DNA from: Pseudomonas extremorientalis
GTDB lineage: Bacteria; Pseudomonadota; Gammaproteobacteria; Pseudomonadales; Pseudomonadaceae
DNA length: 64,000 nt
Direction: 5' to 3'
Assembly: GCF_001870465.1 (NCBI RefSeq)
Contig: NZ_MDGK01000009.1
Location: 1-64,000, forward strand
Part shown: positions 36,046 to 45,917 of the stretch, in pieces
How the letters are laid out: each line of letters starts with the position of its first letter
Numbering within the stretch: the stretch's first letter is position 1
Notes under the pieces: model-generated
Databases searched by the model: none
The model's input: the letters and a program-made list of their open reading frames with translations, nothing else
What the model was told of the DNA's origin: nothing
Made by a program: the position numbers and the translations under genes

Positions 36046-37506
36046 TCAGGCCAAGTGCGTCGCGCTCATCAGGCGCCGGGCCACCTTCGCCAGTGTGCTT
36101 ACCCCTTCATCAATCTGCTCCACGGTGAGCCCGGCGTAGCCCATGACCAGGCCTGCCGGTCGGTCGCCCTGCGACGTGAACAACGGCGTCAGGGGATACA
36201 CACCCACGCCGAGCTCAAGGGCAAGCGCCTGCAAGGCGGGCTCATCCCGCGAGCCAAGCGACGGCAGCAGCAATACCCCATGCAGCCCGGCGGCCATGCC
36301 CAGCAGTTTGCCAAGCCCCGCCAGGTGGCGGTCGACGGCATCCAGCAGCGCTTTACGGCGTGCTTCATTGTCACGGCGCAGGCGACGTACGTGGCGTTCA
36401 TAGGCGCCGCTGGCGATCAACGAGGCGAGTACGTTCTGCTCCCAGCGTGCGGAGTGGCGGTCGGTCAGCCGCTTGGCTTCACGAAACACGCCCACCAGGT
36501 CACGGGGCAGTACCAGGTAACCCAGCCGCAATTGCGGCGAGAGTGCCTTGGAGAAGGTGCCGACGTAGATCACCCGCGCTTCGGTATCCATCGATTGCAG
36601 CGCGTCGATGGGGCGCTGGCCGTAGCGGAATTCGCCACCGTAATCGTCTTCGATGATCCAAGCGCGATGGCGGCTCGCCCAGTCCAGCAACTCGAGGCGC
36701 CGCGCGATGGGCAGTACCGCGCCCATGGGGAACTGGTGCGACGGTGTCACGTAGGCCAGCCGTGCGCGAGGGTCGTCCGGTAAGCGTTGTGTCTGCAAGC
36801 CGCAGGCGTCGACCGGAATGGATAACGCGGTTGCGCCGGTGGCCTCGAAACAGTACCGGGCCATGCGGTAGCCCGGGTCCTCGAACACGAACGCATCGTC
36901 GGGGTTGAGCAGCACCCGAGCGCACAGATCGAGCCCCTGCTGGGAACCGTGCACCACCAGTATCTGCTCGGCATCGCAGCTCAGGCCTCGCGCGCGGCGC
37001 AGATAGCCTTGCAGTGCCTGGCGCAAGCGTTCTTCACCCTCGGGCTGGCCGTAAGGCCGACTGGGTTGACGCTTGACCAGTTCGGCGCGATAGGCGCGAT
37101 GCCAGCCAAGTGCAGGGAAGTCCCGTGAAGCGACCGCACCATACTGAAAGTCGATACGCGCCGAGGGCGACGCCATGCTGTAGGGCGTAAGGCTGGCCAC
37201 ACGTTGTCCGTACAGCGACAGCAAGGGGGGACGGTGGTCGTCGGGCATCGGGCCTGTCGCCGGCCGCCCCCCGACTCTGGCGGCAACCCTGGCGGCCTTG
37301 CCCACGGCAGTCACCACAAACCCCTCGGCGGCCAGTTGTTCGTAGGCGGCGGTGACGGTGGTGCGTGACACCCCGAGTGTGTCTGCCATCGCACGGGTCG
37401 AGAGCAGCTTGGTGTCGGGCGCAAGCGTGCCGTCTTCAATCTGTGCACGCAACCTGGCGTAGATTCGGCGTTCAGCGCCGCGCGAAGGATTCGACAACTG
37501 GCCCAT
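36046..37506 (-). CDS. MocR/PdxR family regulator (GntR HTH-aminotransferase fusion)
   Basis: 486 aa. N-terminal GntR winged helix (IYARLRAQIEDGTLAPDTKL, LSTRAMADTLGVSRTTVTAA) joined to a fold type I aminotransferase domain with the PLP lysine in VGTFSKALSPQLRLGYLVLP and YDG-type DYGGEFRYG. ATG 37506 follows GAGG. Divergent from the paiB remnant at 37592 and the TauE gene, so it probably controls that pair. MocR regulators respond to PLP or amines. Confidence 0.9.
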   Translation of the reverse strand: MGQLSNPSRGAERRIYARLRAQIEDGTLAPDTKLLSTRAMADTLGVSRTTVTAAYEQLAAEGFVVTAVGKAARVAARVGGRPATGPMPDDHRPPLLSLYGQRVASLTPYSMASPSARIDFQYGAVASRDFPALGWHRAYRAELVKRQPSRPYGQPEGEERLRQALQGYLRRARGLSCDAEQILVVHGSQQGLDLCARVLLNPDDAFVFEDPGYRMARYCFEATGATALSIPVDACGLQTQRLPDDPRARLAYVTPSHQFPMGAVLPIARRLELLDWASRHRAWIIEDDYGGEFRYGQRPIDALQSMDTEARVIYVGTFSKALSPQLRLGYLVLPRDLVGVFREAKRLTDRHSARWEQNVLASLIASGAYERHVRRLRRDNEARRKALLDAVDRHLAGLGKLLGMAAGLHGVLLLPSLGSRDEPALQALALELGVGVYPLTPLFTSQGDRPAGLVMGYAGLTVEQIDEGVSTLAKVARRLMSATHLA

Positions 37507-37591
37507 GGAAAAACCTCGAAACTGGTGCTTTTTGCGCTGCAGGTGATGGGCGAGATTATGGGTTCTCTTCCCGCCAAAATGAATGCTCGCC

Positions 37592-37864
37592 ATGTACATT
37601 CCTGATCACTTTGCCGAACAACGCCTGGAACAACTGCACAGAATCATCCATGACAACCCACTGGGCATCGTGGTGATGCCGGGTGACAGCGGCATGGACG
37701 CCGATCACCTGCTGTTTGATTTTGAACCGCACGACGGCACCCACGGACGGCTCATGTCAGCCATCGTGCACTTGCGCGAGCGCGGTGAGACGGCACTTGC
37801 GCAGATCATGCTGGAAAACCTCGGCCCGTTGGATCCGGAGGCCGCGCCATGGAGCTTGAGCTGA
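37592..37864 (+). pseudogene. PaiB-type FMN-binding negative regulator with large internal deletion
   Basis: About 90 aa; PaiB proteins are ~200. Residues ~1-53 match the PaiB N-terminus (MYIPDHFAEQRLEQLHRIIH, DNPLGIVVM, ADHLLFDFEPHDGTHGRL). The sequence then jumps directly to what looks like the PaiB C-terminal tail (IVHLRERGETALAQIMLENL). About 110 central residues, including most of the flavin-binding core, are absent, yet the frame is kept. It overlaps the start of the TauE gene by 16 bp, which may explain why the frame survives. Could be translated but hardly functional. Confidence 0.65.
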
Positions 37865-38613
37865 GCCTCACCACGATCCTGGTCACGTTCGCCGGGGTGT
37901 TCTTGATCTGCTTCATGAAGGGCGCCTTCGGCGGCGGTTTTGCCATCGTCGGTATTCCGCTGCTGTCGCTGGTGATGGACCCGATCACCGCCGGCGGCCT
38001 GCTGGCGCCATTGTTCATTGCCATGGACCTGTTCGGCCTGCGCTACTGGAAACCGTCGACCTGGTCAAAGCCCGACCTCACTTTACTAGTACCTGGGTTG
38101 GTGGTCGGGATTGGCGTTGGCTATCTGCTTTTTCGCGTATTGGATCACCGTGCGATTGCGATCGTGATGGCGGTGGTCACCCTGGTGTTTGTCGGCCTGT
38201 GGTTCAGGGCCGGGGGAAATGTCAGTGTGAAGCCGCGTTCAGCACCGAAGGCCGTGGCTGCTGGGATCACCTCCGGAATCACCACCATGGTTGCGCATTC
38301 CGGTGGGCCGCCGTTGGCGATGTACCTGTTGCCGCTTGGCCTGAGCAAGCAGGTGTACGCCGGCACCACCAGCCTGTTTTTCACCGTGGGTAACCTGCTC
38401 AAGGCTATCCCTTGGCTGATCCTGGCCAGGCCGACCGGTGATGTGCAGGGCCTGGCGCTGATCTGCCTGCTCGCCGTGCCCAGTGGCGTGTCGCTGGGCT
38501 GGCGCCTGCATGCGCGGTTGGATCAGCGCCAGTTGTATCGCGCGTGCTATGGCTTGCTGATTATCACGGCGCTCAAGCTGTTATGGGACGGCATCAGCGG
38601 CTACCTGGCCTAG
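37849..38613 (+). CDS. Sulfite exporter TauE/SafE family protein
   Basis: 254 aa with 7-8 TM segments. Family motifs [20 protein letters not shown] near the N-terminus and [20 protein letters not shown] with [10 protein letters not shown] in the second repeat are diagnostic. TauE/SafE proteins export sulfite, sulfoacetate and similar organic anions. Coupled to the upstream paiB remnant by overlap; its stop overlaps the convergent MCP stop by 4 bp. Confidence 0.88.
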   Translation: MELELSLTTILVTFAGVFLICFMKGAFGGGFAIVGIPLLSLVMDPITAGGLLAPLFIAMDLFGLRYWKPSTWSKPDLTLLVPGLVVGIGVGYLLFRVLDHRAIAIVMAVVTLVFVGLWFRAGGNVSVKPRSAPKAVAAGITSGITTMVAHSGGPPLAMYLLPLGLSKQVYAGTTSLFFTVGNLLKAIPWLILARPTGDVQGLALICLLAVPSGVSLGWRLHARLDQRQLYRACYGLLIITALKLLWDGISGYLA

Positions 38614-40106
38614 GGATGAAACCTTCTCCCCAACGCATCCAGGCGCACCGCGATCGGCGGCAACCGCTCGCTGCTGCGTGCCAGGGTTTCCACATCGTCC
38701 GCGGTGCTTTGTGCAATGCTCTGCACCGACTGCAGACGCCCGACAATCTCCAGGTTCGCCGTGGTCTGCTCGCGGGTTGTGGTCACGATACGGCCATTGA
38801 GGTCATCGATGTGGGCGATGTCGTCGCCCACTGCGCGCAGCATGTCAACGGCCACCTGGCTGTCCTCCACGCAGCGCTCTACGCCCTCGCGGCTATCATG
38901 CATGGCTTGCACCGCCTGCCGGCTGCCGTGTTGCAGGCCTTCGATGATGGTTTTGATTTCCTGGGTGGATACCGCCGTGCGTTGCGCCAGGTTGCGCACT
39001 TCGTCGGCAACCACGGCGAAACCACGGCCTTGCTCGCCGGCGCGGGCGGCTTCGATGGCGGCGTTGAGGGCCAGCAGGTTGGTCTGGTTGGCAATGCTGC
39101 TGATCACTTCAAGCACGGTGCCGATCTGTTCGGTTTGCAGGGCCAGGCCCTGCACCGTGTCGTGGGTGCCGCTGAGGCGGGTGGCCAGTTGGGTGATTTC
39201 CTGCTGGGCGCGGCCGACGCTTTCCTGGCCGCGCAGGATCTGTTGGCTGGCCTTGCCGGCATGATCCACCGCTTGCTCGACGTGCACGGCAATGTGGCCC
39301 ATGGCGTCTTCCATGCGCTGCATCGAGCCGCTCATCTCGGTGATTTGCGCCAGTTGGTGCCGTGCGCCTTTTTCCAGGGTGCCGCTGGCGCTGGCCAGTT
39401 CCTGGCCGAGTTGGCCAAGGCCGTGGGAGTCACGGGCGACGCCGTCGATCAGGCCGGTCAACTGATGCAGAAAATGGTCGAAACGCTTGGCGAGGGAGAC
39501 GTGGGTCTTGCCCTTGTCGCCTTGGGCGGTTTCAACGGTGAGCTGGGAAGTGACCGCCAGCATCTTCTCGAGCATTTCCTGGCTCTCGACCGCTTCGGCC
39601 TGGCTGTGCACGGCCAGGTAGAGCAGGGCGACGGTTTCCATCACCACGTAGAACGCATGCACGAACACCATGGTCCAGCCGCCGTGGTGTTCCATCACGA
39701 ACACTGGAAAGCCTTGATGTTGCAGCGCATGGAAAACCACATGGTGCACGGCGATGGTGGCTGCCGCCACCAGGATCGGCAGCCAGTCACGGTAAAACGT
39801 CAGCACCGCGAGCAACGCGAAGATGCCGAAGTGCGCTTCGATCAAGCCCTGGGCCTGGTTGATATGCAATGCCGCCATGACCATCAAGCCCGCGCCGAGC
39901 GCGCAGCGCATGACACGGGTACCACCGATGGCGCGGTAAAGCGCGGTCAGCACCACGCTGGTACTACCGCCGACTAACACGGCCTGCACCAGGGTGTCGT
40001 GCCAGAACGCCAGGCCCAGGGAAAACAGGAACATCAGCCAGACCAGCGCCAGCATGATGCGGTCGGCTTTACGGTAGTGCTCGGAAAAACGCGTGCGGGT
40101 GGGCAT
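38610..40106 (-). CDS. Methyl-accepting chemotaxis protein with membrane-embedded sensor
   Basis: 498 aa. The N-terminal ~180 residues hold about five or six hydrophobic segments with several His ([32 protein letters not shown]), a MASE-like integral membrane sensor instead of a periplasmic domain. The signalling domain has [20 protein letters not shown] and [18 protein letters not shown]. No HAMP is obvious. The His cluster could bind heme or metal (inference). Single gene. Confidence 0.88.
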   Translation of the reverse strand: MPTRTRFSEHYRKADRIMLALVWLMFLFSLGLAFWHDTLVQAVLVGGSTSVVLTALYRAIGGTRVMRCALGAGLMVMAALHINQAQGLIEAHFGIFALLAVLTFYRDWLPILVAAATIAVHHVVFHALQHQGFPVFVMEHHGGWTMVFVHAFYVVMETVALLYLAVHSQAEAVESQEMLEKMLAVTSQLTVETAQGDKGKTHVSLAKRFDHFLHQLTGLIDGVARDSHGLGQLGQELASASGTLEKGARHQLAQITEMSGSMQRMEDAMGHIAVHVEQAVDHAGKASQQILRGQESVGRAQQEITQLATRLSGTHDTVQGLALQTEQIGTVLEVISSIANQTNLLALNAAIEAARAGEQGRGFAVVADEVRNLAQRTAVSTQEIKTIIEGLQHGSRQAVQAMHDSREGVERCVEDSQVAVDMLRAVGDDIAHIDDLNGRIVTTTREQTTANLEIVGRLQSVQSIAQSTADDVETLARSSERLPPIAVRLDALGRRFHP

Positions 40107-40236
40107 TCACACTTACTCCATGTGGTCTGGCCGGAACAAAGCGAAGGGCAGGGTGGAGCGAATCAGGTGTTTTTGATTGTTATTGGATTCAGTGATGCCA
40201 AACGTGTATCGGCATCGGTAGGCGGGACTTTAGGGG

Positions 40237-40258
40237 CGGCTACCCGGGCGGATAGCCG
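40237..40258. terminator. Hairpin downstream of the TonB receptor gene
   Basis: CGGCTA ... TAGCCG with additional CC/GG pairs inside, 15 bp past the TonB receptor stop (minus strand). A plausible terminator, though without a strong U-tract. Confidence 0.4.
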
Positions 40259-40273
40259 TGGTTCGGAGGGCGG

Positions 40274-42436
40274 TCAGAAGCTGTACTTGGCGGTCAGCAT
40301 CATATTGCGTGGGTTGCCGTAGGAGTCGCCGCCATAGCTCACGGAGTTGGAGATGGACTGGTAGTAACGGCGGTCGAAGATGTTGTTGGCGTTGAGTTGC
40401 AGGTCAAGGTGCTGGTTGACCTGGTAGCCGGCCATCAGGTCGGTGACGGCATAGGCGCCCTGCTGCAGGCGGTAGGTGCTGCCATCCGCGACTTTGAAGT
40501 CGTTGTACATGCGGCTCTGCCAGGAGACGTTGCCGCCCACGCGGAGTTTTTCCAACGGGCCCTGGAAGCGGTAGTTGGTGGTCAGCTTGAACAGGTGCTC
40601 CGGGGTGTCAGTGTCGAACTGCTTGTTGACCTTCTGCGGGTTGGCGGCGTCCTTGATAGTGTGCGTGCGCGCGTAGGTGTAGCCACCGCCGACCTGCCAG
40701 TTCTCGGTCAGGGCGCCTTGCAGTTCGAAGTCGATGCCCTGGCTGCGAATCTCGCCGGAGGCCACAGAGCAGGAGGCCTGCGGGCAGTTTGCGACTGTCA
40801 CGCCGACGGCACGGTTTTCCTGGTCGACGCGGAACAGCGCCACGCTCGCGTTGAGCGCACCCCCCAGGTATTCACCCTTGATACCCACCTCGTAGTTCTT
40901 GCCGACGATGGGCTTGAGCGGGCTACCGGAGGTGTCTTTTTCGCTCTGGGGCGTGAAGATGTCGCTGTAGCTGACATACACCGAGTGGTGGTCGTCCAGG
41001 TCGTAGATCAGGCCGGCGTAGCGGGTGAGGTTGCGGGTAACCTTGTAGTCGCCGGTGTTGCTGCCATGGGCGTCGTAGTCGTACCAGTCCAGGCGCCCGC
41101 CGAGGATCAGCTTCAACGGGTCGGCCAGGTTCAGGCGGGTAGTGACGTAGACACCATCCTGGGTGGTCACGTCACGGTCATTGGTGGTATGGACGAAGTC
41201 AGGTTTGCCCGCTGTGAGCGGCCAGTTGGTGTTGTAGGGGCTGTAGTTGTGGGTGGTCATGTCGTAGATGCGCCGGCTGGCGCCTACCACCAGTTCATGG
41301 GTACGCCCGAACGCCTGGAAGGGGCCGCTGGCGAAGACGTCGGCACCTGCCTGGTTTTCATCGTAGGCCGCCTGGTAGACCGTGCGCGCCAGTGTGTTGG
41401 CGACCCAGCGCGACTGGTAGGAACCGGAGAACAACGCGTTCTGTTCGGCATAGTTGGCGTTGACTTGCAGTTTCCAGTCGTTGGCCAGTTGCTGGCGCAG
41501 TTCGGCGAATACGGTGTTGATCTCCTGGTCCTTGTTTTCCCAGTCGGTGCCGGGGTTGTAGGAGCGCGGCAGGTTAAGGTGATGGCCATCCAGGCCGACC
41601 ATCGACGAGCCCCAGAAGTAATTGGTCTTGTCCTTCTGGTTGGAGAAACCCAGGGTCAGGGTGGTGTCTTCGCTCAGGTCGGCTTCGGTGACGGCGTAGA
41701 ACAGGCCGTGATACTCCTCGGCGTTGTCGATGAAGCTGTTGGCATCGCGGTACGAGGTAACCACGCGACCGCGCCAGGTGCCGCTGTCGTTGAGCGGGCT
41801 GGAGGCGTCGAGTTCGCCGCGATAGTCGTCCCAACTGCCAGCGGCGCCGGTCAGCGTGACTTTCTGCTCGTCCAGTGGGCGCTTGCGGACCAGGTTGATG
41901 GCGGCGGAAGGGTTGCCCGCGCCGGTGACCAGGCCCGTGGCGCCGCGCACGATTTCGACGCGATCGAACATCGCCAGGTTCGGTTGTGCGCCGACAGTGA
42001 CGCCGTTGTAGCCGCTGGGGATGCCGTCATACATCAGGTTGTCGATATCGAAGCCGCGTGACGTGTAGGACTGCCGGCCAGGGCCACTGGAAAAATTCAG
42101 GAACAAACCCGGGGTGGCCTTGACCACATCGTTGATGCTGGTCATCGCCTGGTCATCCATCCGCTGGCGGGTAATGACGGTGACGGCCTGTGGGGTTTCG
42201 CGCATGGTCAACGGCAGCTTGGTTGCCGTTTTCATCGCGCCAGTGGTGTAGGACTGGGTGCCTTCAGTGGTTTCGCCCAGTTGCTCTTCGCCGGAGATTT
42301 GCGTGGCGCCCAACTCAAGGGTGGCGGCCGGTGCCTGGGTATCGGCGGCAAAGACCGCGGAAGAACTGGCCAGACAGACCGCCAGTGCCATCAGGCTGGG
42401 TGAAAAAACGTTACCGCCGTGTTGTTGCACAGACAT
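40274..42436 (-). CDS. TonB-dependent siderophore receptor
   Basis: 720 aa outer-membrane receptor. Signal peptide (LMALAVCLASSSAVFA), TonB box region near TLELGATQISGEE, plug domain (~70-180: PLTMRETPQAVTVITRQRMD, DDQAMTSINDVVKATPGLFL, VEIVRGATGLVTGAGNPSAA) and a 22-strand barrel ending in Phe (NNIFDRRYYQSISN...LTAKYSF). There is no N-terminal STN signalling extension, so it is not a FecA/FpvA-type transducer. ATG 42436 follows GGGGAGAG. Fur box at 42484-42498. Resembles ferric-hydroxamate or xenosiderophore receptors; the ligand is not clear. No siderophore biosynthesis genes nearby. Confidence 0.92.
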   Translation of the reverse strand: MSVQQHGGNVFSPSLMALAVCLASSSAVFAADTQAPAATLELGATQISGEEQLGETTEGTQSYTTGAMKTATKLPLTMRETPQAVTVITRQRMDDQAMTSINDVVKATPGLFLNFSSGPGRQSYTSRGFDIDNLMYDGIPSGYNGVTVGAQPNLAMFDRVEIVRGATGLVTGAGNPSAAINLVRKRPLDEQKVTLTGAAGSWDDYRGELDASSPLNDSGTWRGRVVTSYRDANSFIDNAEEYHGLFYAVTEADLSEDTTLTLGFSNQKDKTNYFWGSSMVGLDGHHLNLPRSYNPGTDWENKDQEINTVFAELRQQLANDWKLQVNANYAEQNALFSGSYQSRWVANTLARTVYQAAYDENQAGADVFASGPFQAFGRTHELVVGASRRIYDMTTHNYSPYNTNWPLTAGKPDFVHTTNDRDVTTQDGVYVTTRLNLADPLKLILGGRLDWYDYDAHGSNTGDYKVTRNLTRYAGLIYDLDDHHSVYVSYSDIFTPQSEKDTSGSPLKPIVGKNYEVGIKGEYLGGALNASVALFRVDQENRAVGVTVANCPQASCSVASGEIRSQGIDFELQGALTENWQVGGGYTYARTHTIKDAANPQKVNKQFDTDTPEHLFKLTTNYRFQGPLEKLRVGGNVSWQSRMYNDFKVADGSTYRLQQGAYAVTDLMAGYQVNQHLDLQLNANNIFDRRYYQSISNSVSYGGDSYGNPRNMMLTAKYSF

Positions 42437-42483
42437 GGAACTGACTCTCCCCGAACGCCGTCCCTGGCGAATAATAAATCTGT

Positions 42484-42498
42484 TGATAATTATTCGCA
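42484..42498. promoter_or_regulatory. Fur box
   Basis: Minus-strand TGCGAATAATTATCA against the 7-1-7 consensus TGATAATnATTATCA: two mismatches. It lies 48-62 bp upstream of the receptor ATG, where Fur-Fe(II) would block transcription. Confidence 0.75.
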
Positions 42499-42610
42499 TT
42501 AGTCTGGCAGATTGTTCTTGCAGGAAAAAGCCTTCAGGGAGAATTAGTTAACGAATTTTTCACATCGCAGTGGCGGCGATTTGCCACATCGCCCCCCTGA
42601 AATGCGCCGG

Positions 42611-43102
42611 TTATTCGCGCTGTGGAATCGCCACCCGACTCGTCGCCTTGACCTCCCTCAGCGCCAGGCTCGATTGAATCGACGCAATCCCTAACTGGCG
42701 CCGCAACACGCTCTCGACGAACTCGCTGTAGCTGTCCAGATCTTCGGCCAGCACCTGCAACAGGTAATCGGCATCCCCGGTGATCTTGTGGCACGACAAC
42801 ACCTGCGGCAGTTCCTTCACCACGGCCTCGAAAGCGTCGGGCGCATGGTCGGTATGGATCGCAAAACGCACATGCACGAACGCCAGGATGTCCAGCCCGA
42901 GCATCTTGCGGTCGAGGTTGGCCTGGTAGTCCTTGATCACGCCTTCTTCTTCCAGGCGCTTGCGTCGGCGCCAGCAGGGCGTGAGGCTCAGGGACAGGCG
43001 CTCACTCAACTGCGCGTTGGAAATACTGGCGTCTTGCTGCAACAGGGCGAGGATGGCGAGATCGGTGTCGTCAAGAACGACCTGTTTGGTTTTATTTTTC
43101 AT
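42611..43102 (-). CDS. Lrp/AsnC family transcriptional regulator
   Basis: 163 aa. N-terminal HTH (LDDTDLAILALLQQDASISN, AQLSERLSLSLTPCWRRRKR) and C-terminal RAM/AsnC ligand domain (CHKITGDADYLLQVLAEDLD). Divergent from the acetylpolyamine amidohydrolase-permease pair across a 121-bp gap, which suggests it senses an amino acid or amine and controls those genes. Slightly AT-rich operator region between them. Confidence 0.9.
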   Translation of the reverse strand: MKNKTKQVVLDDTDLAILALLQQDASISNAQLSERLSLSLTPCWRRRKRLEEEGVIKDYQANLDRKMLGLDILAFVHVRFAIHTDHAPDAFEAVVKELPQVLSCHKITGDADYLLQVLAEDLDSYSEFVESVLRRQLGIASIQSSLALREVKATSRVAIPQRE

Positions 43103-43223
43103 AATCATGCGCCGCTGAGGTAAATATTCCCGATAAACCTAACAGTGCCGTAAGTAAAAGCAAAGAAAGCCCACTGCCGCCAGAACAAAATAGACCCTGT
43201 CTTTTATTGGCGGATGCCCTCAC

Positions 43224-44258
43224 ATGTTGACTGTTTTCAGCGAAGCCCACCGTTTGCACCATGGCACCGAACTCAAGGACGGCGTGCTCAAGCCCTCGTT
43301 CGAACAACCCAGCCGCGCCGACACCGTGCGTGACCGGGTCCGTCAGGTTGGCCTGGGCGATATCATCACGCCGCGCCGTTTTGACCGGGCCTGCTACGTC
43401 GCCGCCCACAGCGAACGCTACGTGGCGTTCCTTGAAACCGCCTGGGCCGAATGGACCGCCATCGGCCGCAGCCATGACGCCTTGCCCCTGGTGTGGCCGG
43501 TACGCGACCTGGCCAACCAGCAGGTGCCGGCGTTCATCGACGGCAAGCTCGGTTTTTACGCGATGGACGCCGGTTCACCGATTACCCGCACCACCTGGCA
43601 GGCGGTGAAGACCAGCGCCGACATCGCACTGACCGGCCTGGCGTTGCTCGACGAAGGCCATCGCAGCGCCTTTGCCCTGTGCCGCCCACCGGGCCATCAC
43701 GCAGCCCGTGAATACATGGGTGGTTACTGTTACCTCAACAACGCCGCGATTGCCGCGCAGCACGCCATCACCCAGGGCGCCCGGCGCGTGGCGGTGCTGG
43801 ATGTGGATTTCCACCATGGCAATGGCACCCAGAATATTTTCTACGACCGCCCGGACGTGATGTTCATCTCCCTGCATGGCGATCCGGCGGTGTCCTACCC
43901 GTACTTTTCCGGTGCCGGCAGCGAGCGCGGCGTCGGCGCTGGTGAGGGCTTCAACCTGAACTACCCATTGCCGAAAAACACCACCTGGACCCATTACCGC
44001 ACCGCCCTGATCGACGCCTGCCAGCAACTGCGCCGCTTCGCCCCTGAAGTGTTGGTGATTTCCCTGGGTGTCGACACCTTCAAGGACGACCCTATCAGCC
44101 ACTTCCTGCTCGACAGCGAAGACTTCCTCCGCATGGGGGAGATTATCGCCAGCGTCGGCGTGCCCACGCTGTTCGTGATGGAAGGCGGCTACATGGTCGA
44201 TGAGATCGGCATCAATGCGGTCAACGTGCTGCACGGTTTCGAACACCACAGCCAATAA
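43224..44258 (+). CDS. Class II histone deacetylase family protein/acetylpolyamine amidohydrolase
   Basis: 344 aa. Zinc deacetylase motifs: tandem His in CRPPGHHAAREYMGGYCY, zinc ligands Asp/His in VLDVDFHHGNGTQNIFY, and the C-terminal EGGYMVDEIG carrying the transition-state region. Matches AphA/AphB-type acetylpolyamine amidohydrolases of Pseudomonas, which deacetylate acetylated polyamines such as acetylputrescine and acetylcadaverine for use as carbon and nitrogen. Followed after 58 bp by an AAT-family permease, likely in the same operon and under the divergent Lrp regulator. Confidence 0.87.
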   Translation: MLTVFSEAHRLHHGTELKDGVLKPSFEQPSRADTVRDRVRQVGLGDIITPRRFDRACYVAAHSERYVAFLETAWAEWTAIGRSHDALPLVWPVRDLANQQVPAFIDGKLGFYAMDAGSPITRTTWQAVKTSADIALTGLALLDEGHRSAFALCRPPGHHAAREYMGGYCYLNNAAIAAQHAITQGARRVAVLDVDFHHGNGTQNIFYDRPDVMFISLHGDPAVSYPYFSGAGSERGVGAGEGFNLNYPLPKNTTWTHYRTALIDACQQLRRFAPEVLVISLGVDTFKDDPISHFLLDSEDFLRMGEIIASVGVPTLFVMEGGYMVDEIGINAVNVLHGFEHHSQ

Positions 44259-44316
44259 CAACGACCCCTCGACTTTTCTTCTGCCAAAACTCAAAAACAT
44301 AACAAGAGGTTTTGTG

Positions 44317-45714
44317 ATGAAAACAACCACGCCCGGGCTGTGTGAACAGCCTGCGTTGCAACGCACCCTGAGCAACCGCCATATCCAGTTGATGGCCATG
44401 GGCGGCGCAATCGGCACCGGCCTGTTCATGGGCTCCGGCAAGATCATCGCGCTGTCCGGCACCTCGATCATCCTGATCTACATGATCATCGGGCTGTTCG
44501 TGTACTTCGTGATGCGTGCCATGGGCGAGCTGCTGCTGTCCAACCTCAACTTCAAGAGTTTCGCCGACTTTGCCGGTGCTTACCTGGGGCCGCGCGCGGC
44601 GTTCTTTCTCGGGTGGTCGTACTGGTTGAGCTGGAGCGTGGCGGTGGTGGGGGACGCCGTTGTGGTCGGCGGTTTCTTCCAGTACTGGTTCCCCGATGTA
44701 CCGGCCTGGATGCCGGCGGTGAGCATGTTGCTGACCCTGTTCGCAGTGAATGTGCTGACGGTCAGGCTGTTCGGCGAAGTGGAGTTCTGGTTCGCGATCA
44801 TCAAGATCGTCGCCGTGGTGACCTTGATCGGGGTGAGTGGAGTGCTGATCGCCAGTTCGTTCGTCTCGCCCACCGGTGTCACCGCTTCGTTGAGCCACCT
44901 GCTGGATAAACAGGCGGCATTTCCCAATGGCCTGTTCGGCTTTTTTGCTGGCTTCCAGATGGCGATCTTTTCCTTTGCCGGCACCGAGTTGATCGGCACG
45001 GCCGCCGCCGAAACCCGTGCGCCGGAAAAGACCTTGCCCAAGGCAATCAACTCGATCCCGCTGCGCATCATCCTGTTCTACGTGCTGGCCCTGGCGTGCA
45101 TCATTGCGGTGACCTCCTGGCAGCAGGTGTCGCCGAGCAAGAGCCCGTTTGTCGAGTTGTTCCTCGTCGCAGGGTTTCCCGCCGCAGCGGGCATCGTGAA
45201 CTTCGTGGTGCTGACCTCGGCAGCGTCGTCGGCCAACAGCGGGGTGTTTTCCGCCAGCCGCATGTTGTTCGGCCTGGCCGACCTGGGTGATGCGCCGGGT
45301 ATCTTCCGGCGCTTGTCCAACAGCAGCGTGCCGTTTATCAGCCTGGCGTTTACCAGTTTGCTGATGTTGCTGGGGCTGGTGTTGCTGTTTGTGGTGCCGG
45401 AGGTGATGACCGCCTTCACCATCGTGTCGACAGTGTCGGCGATCCTGGTGATTTTTACCTGGTCGACCATCCTCGCGTCCTACCTCGCCTACCGCAAAAA
45501 ACGCCCGGACCTGCACGCCCAATCCACCTACAAGATGCCAGGCGGCGTGCCGATGGCCTGGTTTGCCCTGGCGTTTCTCGCGTTTGTACTGGGCCTGCTG
45601 GCGTTGCGGCCGGATACACGCCTGGCGCTGTGCGTGATGCCGGCCTGGTTCATCTGGCTGGGAATCGCCTATCAGTTTTCGCGCTTTCAGGGTCTGCGCT
45701 TTCAAGGTCGTTGA
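44317..45714 (+). CDS. AAT-family amino acid permease (D-serine/D-alanine/glycine transporter-like)
   Basis: 465 aa with 12 TM segments. RTLSNRHIQLMAMGGAIGTG and LFMGSGKIIALSGTSIILIY open the protein as in CycA/AroP-type APC transporters, and FAGTELIGTAAAETRAPEKT is the consensus amphipathic block of the family. Closest in feel to CycA, but its neighbour suggests amines or amino acids from polyamine breakdown. ATG 44317 follows AAGAGG. Second gene of the probable operon with the amidohydrolase. A REPIN follows the stop. Confidence 0.87.
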   Translation: MKTTTPGLCEQPALQRTLSNRHIQLMAMGGAIGTGLFMGSGKIIALSGTSIILIYMIIGLFVYFVMRAMGELLLSNLNFKSFADFAGAYLGPRAAFFLGWSYWLSWSVAVVGDAVVVGGFFQYWFPDVPAWMPAVSMLLTLFAVNVLTVRLFGEVEFWFAIIKIVAVVTLIGVSGVLIASSFVSPTGVTASLSHLLDKQAAFPNGLFGFFAGFQMAIFSFAGTELIGTAAAETRAPEKTLPKAINSIPLRIILFYVLALACIIAVTSWQQVSPSKSPFVELFLVAGFPAAAGIVNFVVLTSAASSANSGVFSASRMLFGLADLGDAPGIFRRLSNSSVPFISLAFTSLLMLLGLVLLFVVPEVMTAFTIVSTVSAILVIFTWSTILASYLAYRKKRPDLHAQSTYKMPGGVPMAWFALAFLAFVLGLLALRPDTRLALCVMPAWFIWLGIAYQFSRFQGLRFQGR

Positions 45715-45748
45715 AAAACCGGCCATATCTGGCTGATACCCTCCCATT

Positions 45749-45882
45749 TGTGGTGAGCGGGCTTGCCCCGCGTTGGGTTGCGAAGCGACCCTGGAAGGAG
45801 GCATGCGGTGAATCAGGCACTCTTCGGCCGCTGGTGTTGGGGCTGCTCCGCAGCCCAGCGCGGGGCAAGCCCGCTCGCCACA
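45749..45882. repeat. REPIN (paired inverted REP elements)
   Basis: Left arm TGTGGTGAGCGGGCTTGCC, right arm ending GGCAAGCCCGCTCGCCACA, with 60-70 nt of unrelated sequence between. Same family as 7108-7242. It separates the permease and cytochrome P460 genes, which are convergent. Confidence 0.88.
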
Positions 45883-45917
45883 GGGTACTTATCGCCAGAC
45901 CTTTAACGGGCTGGCTT

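Noticed and set aside
44221..45804. 527-aa open frame on the minus strand
   Set aside because: Antisense shadow of the permease, full of His/Gln/Arg, covering two gene ends and part of a REPIN.
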